This document shows positions 41,833-47,652 of a stretch of DNA of 47,652 bases, one piece after another. This DNA comes from Oscillospiraceae bacterium (GTDB lineage Bacteria > Bacillota > Clostridia > Oscillospirales > Oscillospiraceae), in NCBI GenBank assembly GCA_910575505.1, contig CAJTFK010000024.1:13584-61235 (forward strand), in the 5' to 3' direction. The notes beneath the pieces are model-generated. The model was not told where the DNA came from and made no database searches. It saw only the letters and a program-made list of their open reading frames with translations. Positions within the stretch are counted from its first letter, which is position 1. Each line of letters begins with the position of its first letter. The translations under genes and the position numbers were made by a program.

Positions 41833-42584
41833 AGAATTTCCTCCTTCCGGAAGACTGGCCCGTCCTTACAGACCCGCTTCGGACCGTCTGCCATCTGAAT
41901 GGTGCAGCCCACGCAGGCCCCGAAGCCGCAGGCCATCCGGGCCTCGAAGCTGAACTGGCCGCCGGTGACGTTCGGCAGACCGTGGACGGCCTTCAGCATG
42001 GGCGTGGGGCCGCAGGCCAGCACATAGCAGTCCGGCAGCTCTTTCAGCACATCGGTGACAAACCCCTTTGTTCCCAGGCTTCCGTCCTCTGTGGCCACTG
42101 TCAGCGGAAGGCCCAGGGCGGTGAACTCCTCCAGGTAAAAGCTGTCCGCCTTAGAACGGAAGCCCAGGACGGCCCGGGGACTCTGCCCGTTCTCCAGCAT
42201 CCGCTTTGCCAGACCGTACAGCGGCGCGATGCCGATGCCGCCGCCCACCAGAACCGGGGCGGGGCCCATGGTCTCCGGCGCGAAGTCAAAACCGTTCCCC
42301 AGGCCCGCCAGCACGTCCAGCTCCGTTTCCGGAGGCAGGCGCACCAGCTCCTTCGTGCCCTCTCCCGCCTCCTTCACCAGCAGTGTCAGGTGATACTTCC
42401 CCCAGTCGCAGACGGAGATGGGCCGCCGCAAAAATTTCCCCGGCAGGGCAATGTTGACGAACTGGCCCGGGGCGTTGACAGCGGCGGCGTCCTGGGAGTT
42501 GAGAGCCATCAGGACCAGCTCCCAGGTGTCGTGGGTCAGCTGCTTCACTCTCCGGCGCTCCAGAATAAACGTACATTGCCTCAT
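41826..42584 (-). CDS. pyrK: Dihydroorotate dehydrogenase electron-transfer subunit
   Basis: 252 residues. FAD-binding ferredoxin-reductase fold (RPISVCD; VGGGIGIAPLYGLAKRML for NAD) ends with [2Fe-2S] cysteines in CGFGACVGCTIQ and VCKDGPVF. It transfers electrons from PyrD to NAD. It overlaps pyrC by 4 bp (ATGA). Confidence 0.95.
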   Translation of the reverse strand: MRQCTFILERRRVKQLTHDTWELVLMALNSQDAAAVNAPGQFVNIALPGKFLRRPISVCDWGKYHLTLLVKEAGEGTKELVRLPPETELDVLAGLGNGFDFAPETMGPAPVLVGGGIGIAPLYGLAKRMLENGQSPRAVLGFRSKADSFYLEEFTALGLPLTVATEDGSLGTKGFVTDVLKELPDCYVLACGPTPMLKAVHGLPNVTGGQFSFEARMACGFGACVGCTIQMADGPKRVCKDGPVFRKEEILW

Positions 42585-43921
42585 GTAGTTCCTCCTTTCG
42601 GCCGGTCATAGCCCCAAACGATCCCCTCGGCGGCGTCCCGGGCCACAACGACGCTTTCCAGCTTGTGGACGATGGTTCCGCCGCAGAGGGTCATGGACAC
42701 GGCGGCATGTACGGTCCGGCCCTCAAAGGGGGTGGCCCGGCCCATAGAGCGGAATTTCTCCGGCGCGACAATGTGAGGCCCGCAGTCCAGCGCCAGCACG
42801 GCCAGGTCGGCGGGCTGGCCCTCCGCGATTTCGCCGCCGGAGAGACGGAAGAGACGGCGGGGGTTGACGCACAGGGCGTTGAGAAGGACCTCCAGCGGGA
42901 CCTTCCCGGTTTTCACCAGCTCCGTGTAGAGGACGGGGAAGGCGCACTCCAGACCCACCACGCCGTTGAGGCTCCCCCGGAGGCCGCCGGCCTTCTCCTC
43001 CGCCGAGTGGGGGGCGTGGTCCGTGGCAATGCAGTCCACCGTCCCATCCAGCAGGCCCGCCACCAGGGCGTCCCGGTCTTCTGCCGAGCGGATGGGGGGA
43101 TTCATCCGGAAGCGGCCATGGTCCTGTAAATCCTCGTCGCAGAGGCAGAGGTAGTGGGGCCCCGTCTCACAGGTGACGGGAAGGTCCTCCGCCTTGGCCT
43201 GGCGGATGAGGGCCACGCTCTCTTTGGTGGAGACGTGGCAGACGTGATACCGGCAGCCGGTCTCCCGGACCAGACGGATGTCCCGCTCCACCTGCTTCCA
43301 CTCGCTGGCGGGGTCGTTGCCGGGGAGACCGTTGCGGCGCGCATACACTCCGTCGTGAACGGCCCAGTCCTTTTCCAGCAGGGATTCGTCCTCACAGTGG
43401 GCCACGATGGGCCTGTCCAGCTGTTTGGCCAGCAGCATGGCGGCGCGCATCATGTCCTCAGACTGGACGCCCCGCCCATCGTCGGAGAAGCCGGGGACGA
43501 AGGGGGCCAGGGCGGCCAGGTCCGCCAGGTCTCCGCCCTGTTCCCCCCGGGTGATGGTCCCATAGGGATGGACATGGACCCGGGCGTCCCGTTCAATGGC
43601 CTCCAGCTCCCTTTCAAGGTTCTCCCGGTTGTCCGGCGCGGGGTTCAGATTGGGCATGGCACAGACCGCCGTATAACCCCCCGCGGCGGCGGCGGCGGTG
43701 CCGGAGGCAATGGTCTCCTTATAAGAAAATCCAGGCTCTCGCAGATGGACATGAACATCAACGAAACCTGGAACGACCAAGCAGTGATTCAATTCAATAA
43801 CCTGAGCGCCGCCCTTGGAAAGGGAGGGGCCAACGGAAACAATGCGGCCTTTGGAAATGGCAATGTCCAGGGGCTGAAAGCCTCCCCCGCAGAACACGGA
43901 CCCGCCGGTCAGAATCATCAT
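42581..43921 (-). CDS. pyrC: Dihydroorotase, class I
   Basis: 446 residues; ATG 43921 after GGAGAGGAG. It cyclises carbamoyl aspartate to dihydroorotate. Metal ligands are in DVHVHLREPG (HxH) and the later histidines in VAHCEDE and HVCHVSTKES; the catalytic Asp is in ATDHAPHS. It is the long PyrC form usual in Firmicutes. First gene of the pyr operon. Confidence 0.95.
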   Translation of the reverse strand: MMILTGGSVFCGGGFQPLDIAISKGRIVSVGPSLSKGGAQVIELNHCLVVPGFVDVHVHLREPGFSYKETIASGTAAAAAGGYTAVCAMPNLNPAPDNRENLERELEAIERDARVHVHPYGTITRGEQGGDLADLAALAPFVPGFSDDGRGVQSEDMMRAAMLLAKQLDRPIVAHCEDESLLEKDWAVHDGVYARRNGLPGNDPASEWKQVERDIRLVRETGCRYHVCHVSTKESVALIRQAKAEDLPVTCETGPHYLCLCDEDLQDHGRFRMNPPIRSAEDRDALVAGLLDGTVDCIATDHAPHSAEEKAGGLRGSLNGVVGLECAFPVLYTELVKTGKVPLEVLLNALCVNPRRLFRLSGGEIAEGQPADLAVLALDCGPHIVAPEKFRSMGRATPFEGRTVHAAVSMTLCGGTIVHKLESVVVARDAAEGIVWGYDRPKGGTT

Positions 43922-43956
43922 ATAGGCGTTTCTCCTCTCCGATTTTTCGGGATGAA

Positions 43957-43985
43957 ATTTTACACGAAAACCGCTCCGCTGTCAA
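43957..43985 (-). promoter_or_regulatory. Promoter of the pyr operon
   Basis: On the minus strand TTGACA (43980-43985), a 17-bp spacer and TAAAAT (43957-43962). The transcript would start near 43950, leaving a leader of about 28 nt. That is too short for a PyrR-binding antiterminator and terminator. Confidence 0.85.
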
Positions 43986-44240
43986 GCCCTCTTTTGAGAA
44001 GGGAAGTGACCTTTCACGCATTTTATCAGGAGAAAACGGCGCAGGAGGCGGGCTCTGCATCAAATCTGTGAATGGGACGCTCCCTTCGAGAAGTCGCCTT
44101 TTAAATAAATGCTGCTGGAATATATTACTTCCGAACTGGAAGGCCGGAAGTAGTATGTGCCATGTTTTGCGGCTGCCGCCATAAACGGCGGCGGGCAAAA
44201 CGGCTCAAATTATAACTCCGGCGGCTTCCACAGAAAAACA
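43986..44240. other. Intergenic boundary to low-GC DNA
   Basis: No gene is supportable. Composition drops from the pyr operon level to the AT-rich level of the next gene. GGCGGC-rich inverted pieces near 44170-44190 may be remnants. Confidence 0.5.
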
Positions 44241-44269
44241 TTGATACGACAGGAGCTGAGTGATATAAT
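44241..44269 (+). promoter_or_regulatory. Promoter of the acetyltransferase gene
   Basis: TTGATA (44241-44246), a 17-bp spacer and TATAAT (44264-44269) with TGA before it. Confidence 0.82.
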
Positions 44270-44316
44270 CGGCTCAATAAATCCTTGATTTTTAGCAGAG
44301 CAGGGAGGTATAAATA

Positions 44317-44916
44317 ATGACCGAAAAAGAAAAAATGCTTGCGGGACAACTTTATGATCCGTCTGATTCAGAGCTGGAACAATTACGCTTGAAAGCACGC
44401 AAACTGGCAAGACACTATAATCTGACTGACGAGGATGAATGCGAAAAGCAATATGAAATCCTCAAAGAATTGCTTCCGAATACGCAAGAAATGCCTTTAT
44501 TGCAGGCGCCCGTCTATTTTGATTACGGCTGCAATACGTATTTTGGAAAATATAGTGGGGCAAATTTTAATTTTACCTGTTTGGATGTTTGTTCTGTCCA
44601 CATTGGAGATAATGTGTTGATTGGTCCAAATGTTACCCTTGCTACACCTTTGCACCCGCTGCTCCCTGACGAGCGGAATGGTAGGCAGCGGGAAGATGGC
44701 AGTGTATATTATCTTGAATATGCGAAACCCATTACCATTGAGAATGATTGTTGGTTAGCTGCCAACGTGGTTGTTTGTGGCGGTGTCACAATCGGCGAGG
44801 GGGCTGTTATTGGAGCTGGCAGTGTTGTGACAAGAGATATTCCACCATATAGTCTTGCCGCAGGTAATCCATGCAGGGTCATTAGAAAAATCACGGAAAA
44901 AGACAAAATGGAGTGA
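44317..44916 (+). CDS. Maltose/galactoside O-acetyltransferase (LbH hexapeptide family)
   Basis: 199 residues; ATG 44317 after AGGGAGGTATAAATA. Left-handed beta-helix acetyl-CoA transferase. The N-terminal cap is MLAGQLYDPSDSELEQL, the substrate region is VYFDYGCNTYFGKYSGANF, hexapeptide coils run from CSVHIGDNVLIGPNVTLATP, the active-site His is in ATPLHPL, and the end is GAVIGAGSVVTRDIPPYSL. It acetylates sugars, probably for detoxification or wall/capsule decoration. The gene is much lower in GC than the neighbouring pyr genes, a sign of transfer. Confidence 0.92.
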   Translation: MTEKEKMLAGQLYDPSDSELEQLRLKARKLARHYNLTDEDECEKQYEILKELLPNTQEMPLLQAPVYFDYGCNTYFGKYSGANFNFTCLDVCSVHIGDNVLIGPNVTLATPLHPLLPDERNGRQREDGSVYYLEYAKPITIENDCWLAANVVVCGGVTIGEGAVIGAGSVVTRDIPPYSLAAGNPCRVIRKITEKDKME

Positions 44917-45310
44917 TCTGGTTTTATATGGCAAGGGAAAACAGAAGGACCGCCGCCTAAATGGTCTTTTCATCCATTCTTCGGTTCTTCTTCGATGGTG
45001 TCCCGATACTGCGCCGCGTAGGCTGCCGCTGCGGGCTTTCAATACGGCTGTGCCCGCTGGCCGTGGGTCAGGCGTCAGTTCCCCCGGGCGTCCTGGCGGC
45101 CCCAGGGTGTGGGCCGTCCGCCGGGGTAATAGTTTCCGGTTTCCAGCTCTACATAAGCGGCGCATTCGCTAAAGATATAATAATAGGCGGAGGCCAAGGC
45201 TTTTTATACCTTGACCTCCGCTGTTCGTTTCGACATCAGAGCCACACCATCACAGTAAAGCCGCCTTTGAAATAATAGGTGTTCATCCAATGTCCATCTG
45301 TGTTGTGTTG
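44917..45310. other. Intergenic remnants
   Basis: GC-rich fragments (about 45000-45140) alternate with AT-rich DNA. Short minus-strand stretches such as AYAAQYRDTIEEEPKNG look like the tail of a lost gene. A 13-bp inverted repeat with one mismatch, GCGGAGGCCAAGG/CCTTGACCTCCGC, lies at 45187-45221. No intact gene. Confidence 0.5.
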
Positions 45311-45372
45311 ACAAAAAAGATGTAGGCACATATCTGCTAAGCCACAATGGCTTTAGATATGAAAGCCCCTAC
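45311..45372 (-). terminator. Terminator of the subtilase region
   Basis: Three nested helices: GTAGG/CCTAC, CATATCT/AGATATG and AAGCC/GGCTT with loop ACAAT (45322-45372). On the minus strand they are followed by TCTTTTTTG (45311-45319). Confidence 0.75.
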
Positions 45373-45465
45373 TTAACTTACCGAGTCTCGCAAACTTGTT
45401 CAGGTTAGGTAGAGTCATTCTAAAGTTGTTTAATTGAAATACAGAACTTTTTAGGTTAGCCTAAT

Positions 45466-47499
45466 TTATTCAAAAGTAATTCCTTCCTGATTGGTATTAT
45501 AAACCTCAACTTGAGCGTTAACATCGAGCTCATTCACAATATAACCTCTCAGAGTGCATGCAGTAATAAAGTCTTGAATCCGATTAATTCCTTTGATCTC
45601 TTTTAGTGTAACTACCGCTGCGAAGTTAAGGCCACCTTGTGTTCTTGTACTTAATCGCTCTTTTGATATAACAGAGATTCCCCACAATCTTTCGTCATAT
45701 GATTTTAATGGGCGATTCTTTTTAAGCATTTTAGAAATGAATTTTGTATTTTCCCACTTCCTGAACTCTCTGCGCGAAGCTCTTTCGTCAACATGCGCGC
45801 CAACATCGTCTTGAACATTGTCATTAATATCCTCAATGCCTCCATTAAGTTTTACGCGCCCAAACTTTAACGATATTCCCTGCTTGTATAATCAACACCT
45901 TGAGAACGAGAACATTTTGGAAAATAACACATCGTAGCTCGTGCAACATATGGATAATTATTATCTTTATCCCTTGGCACAGGTATAGCATAATTTACGG
46001 TTTTATATGATTCGGATGTTCCATATACGACAAATCGTATCTCATCGTTTGGTGGTTCCAGAATATCGTTAATGTTTACGGGAACTATTCCGTATCCAAT
46101 TAGATCCTTTACTTTATAGGTTGACTTTTTATACTCCCAGCCTGTTGCCGCGTCAATAATTAGTGCCTTTGCCACTTCTCTGGATAATCCCATGATATCA
46201 ATCAAATAACACAACTTTCTACTAATCCATGGCGCAGCAAAAGATGTTCCGAACTCTTCTATTTCGCCTCTGACCGGAGAATAAACTATGATTCGCTCAT
46301 CATGATCGCCACCATAATATGAAACATCAGGTTTATTGAAAAACGAAAGGACATTACCTTTGCGAGAGTATGTGGTCGGTGTCCCGTTATTCCTCACAGA
46401 GTTAACAACAATCGAGTTCAAAGAATCTGCAGGGGACCCGACCCTTAGCGTTCCACTTTTTACACTCCTATTATCATTTGTCCCAGATATTACAAAGATA
46501 ACATTCCGTTCTGAGGTCAGTTCATCGATTACAGCTGCGTCATACGAGATGAAATTTTTTGAGACTTCATCTTCGGTTCCCAAAGATAAATTCCAAACAT
46601 GGATATCGGGGTTTTGAAAAACAATTTCTTTAATTTTTCTTACTAGCCGTGACACAGAAATTTTGTCATCACAAACGCCAAAATGTCTTACTTTAAATCT
46701 ACCACATCCGTCATCTAGCCATGGGTTAAGCCGAGAGCCATCAACAATAATTGAGGTCACTTCTGTTCCATGCTCCCTCTCACTGTCGCGAGCGAGTGAC
46801 ATCTCTGTTTCGTTAAGATAATTATGTTTCTCTACCCATTTACTAAAATATACAGACTCGTCAAACAACGTATCTATAACACCTCGTCAAACAACGTATC
46901 TATAACACCAATCGTTGGCTCATTTACTGGATTAGGAATTACTACGGCAGGAAGATCCTGCTCCGCACCTATATCGTTCAAGGTGACTTTTGATAAATCT
47001 GAGGACACCATAGAAATCAAATATGGTATGTTTTCCAACAAATATTGGCACAATTCTTTTGTTGCAGAAATGGTATCGTCGCCATAAAATGTATATCCAT
47101 CGTGACCGCCATCAACATTAAGCTTTTCCAATAGGTTATTGATGGACAACTCTGTCTTAAAAATGTTATAAGACAAGTTTCCTGTTCAGGAGAAGCATCT
47201 ATTCCGGGGACACTAAAAGATTCAACAACAGAGCAATCGACAATAAGATTTCGGATTTATTGCTTCGATAAATCATACCCATCATAATTGATATTCGGGC
47301 GCTTTGTGCGCGCTTCGTTGAAATTGCTTGGTGTAGCTTTTCCATCTAGACGATCCTGAATGAATCGCCTGATTATTTCCAATTCAGTTATCGTTCTATC
47401 AACTGTTGGAGAATCTGCATAATAAGTTATGATATGGTTCTCTGAACCTTCTTCAGCTGCAGAAAATCTTGCTCCAACAATTATGTCATTAGACGTTTT
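45466..47499 (-). pseudogene. Broken subtilisin-like (S8) protease of the ATPase-subtilase type
   Basis: Fragments in order: SNDIIVGARFSAAEEGSENH (about 47490), VVESFSVPGIDASPEQET, SYNIFKTELSINNLLEKL, catalytic Asp in TIGVIDTLFDE, His in SEREHGTEVTSI, oxyanion Asn in VISGTNDN, Ser in EFGTSFAAPWIS, and the tail ending at 45466. Lesions are an in-frame TAA at 47257-47259, a one-base shift near 47180, a 26-bp tandem duplication at 46857-46908 and a one-base deletion near 45873. The tail pattern (GLNFAAVVTLKEIKGINRI...ACTLRGYIVNELDV) is one I associate with subtilases encoded beside an AAA ATPase, as in IetAS-like plasmid-exclusion or phage-defence pairs. AT-rich and foreign to the core. Confidence 0.75.
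46857..46908. repeat. 26-bp perfect tandem duplication inside the subtilase
   Basis: The unit beginning CTCGTCAAACAACG and ending CTATAACAC occupies 46857-46882 and 46883-46908. Because 26 is not a multiple of 3 it shifts the frame just after the catalytic Asp. Removing one copy rejoins VIDTLFDE with SVYFSKW. Confidence 0.9.
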
Positions 47500-47517
47500 C
47501 CCTATTTAGAGCAATTC

Positions 47518-47652
47518 TCAAAATAAACAATAGCCAGCGCAACAGAACCAGCCAACGCAATCGGCAGCAGAAACACAGTTGAGAGCAAAGTGAATTGCAT
47601 CATCAAGAGCATCGGGAGAACGGACGCGAAGCTTTCTCAAAATAGCCTTCAC
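47518..47652 (-). CDS. C-terminal end of an unidentified protein (cut by window end)
   Basis: The frame reads VKAILRKLRVRSPDALDDAI, then HFALNCVSAADCVGW, and stops at TGA 47518-47520, 19 bp before the first subtilase codons. From its place it could be the end of the AAA ATPase expected upstream of such a subtilase, but no ATPase motif lies in the window. It may be damaged. Confidence 0.4.
   Translation of the reverse strand: MKAILRKLRVRSPDALDDAIHFALNCVSAADCVGWFCCAGYCLF

Noticed and set aside
43921..43985. PyrR attenuator or riboswitch before pyrC
   Set aside because: The leader from the consensus promoter is too short for such a structure.
45320..45376. An integron attC-like site
   Set aside because: The nested stem is better explained as a terminator with a T-run on the minus strand; no integron integrase or conserved core sites.

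Overview
The window looks like chromosome of a GC-rich, spore-lineage Clostridia, most likely Oscillospiraceae (Flavonifractor/Oscillibacter-like). The basis is gene content and style: a one-piece tmRNA with encoded CCA, DUF4317, DUF1538 plus tandem P-II, DUF4179 anti-sigma, a YnbB-type PLP enzyme, PurO-type IMP cyclohydrolase, class 1B PyrDK, and strong AGGAGG ribosome binding sites. No rRNA, tRNA or CRISPR array was found. Family names come from motif recognition by eye; no database was searched.

Layout. (1) 1-900: tail of a small serine recombinase, a 12+2+12 palindrome, and a promoter with a repeated half-site before a small protein. (2) 1003-1551: promoter and ssrA (tmRNA). (3) 1552-6083: a lower-GC accessory segment directly abutting the ssrA 3' end. 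It holds small mobile-element genes, several long inverted repeats, about 1 kb of decayed DNA and an S-layer-homology (SLH) protein with a papain-like C-terminus. (4) 6145-16773: core envelope region with P-II/DUF1538, DUF4317, a second SLH/papain-like protein that seems to start at CTG, an FHA-SEDS/bPBP pair and a DUF368 lipid-carrier flippase. (5) 16882-21836: SMI1/KNR4-like and Imm22-like immunity-type proteins, a YnbB-like lyase, an orphan PhnD-like lipoprotein and a trypsin-fold protease split by a frame change. (6) 22088-29139: an autoregulated ECF sigma/DUF4179 pair, a MITE-like insertion, and a response regulator/kinase/ABC/FtsX four-gene module whose two promoters share one operator geometry. 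(7) 29145-34991: an AraC-type pseudogene, then malic enzyme, Ldh2 dehydrogenase, L-serine deaminase and GDPD on the minus strand; GDPD lies about 350 nt downstream of a consensus promoter with a structured leader. (8) 35115-43985: a long minus-strand pyrimidine cluster pyrC-K-D-F-(lipoprotein)-E-B-I followed by a YgjP-like peptidase, a lipoprotein and purO, served by one consensus promoter with a leader too short for PyrR attenuation. (9) 44241-47652: low-GC acquired DNA with a hexapeptide acetyltransferase and a heavily damaged subtilase pseudogene of the ATPase-subtilase defence type.

How the genes fit together. The pyr block makes UMP from carbamoyl phosphate and aspartate; purO completes IMP. 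The serine/malate enzymes all deliver pyruvate or oxaloacetate. Envelope functions dominate the rest: SEDS/bPBP, lipid-carrier recycling, SLH-anchored peptidase-like proteins and an envelope-stress sigma. The most unusual items are the paired SLH-papain proteins with AT-rich C-terminal modules, the structured leader/sRNA candidate near 34.8-34.96 kb, the shared TTTCTTGAGATTTG operator, the 23.7-23.95 kb hairpin element, and the 10-copy heptad array inside the pyr operon.
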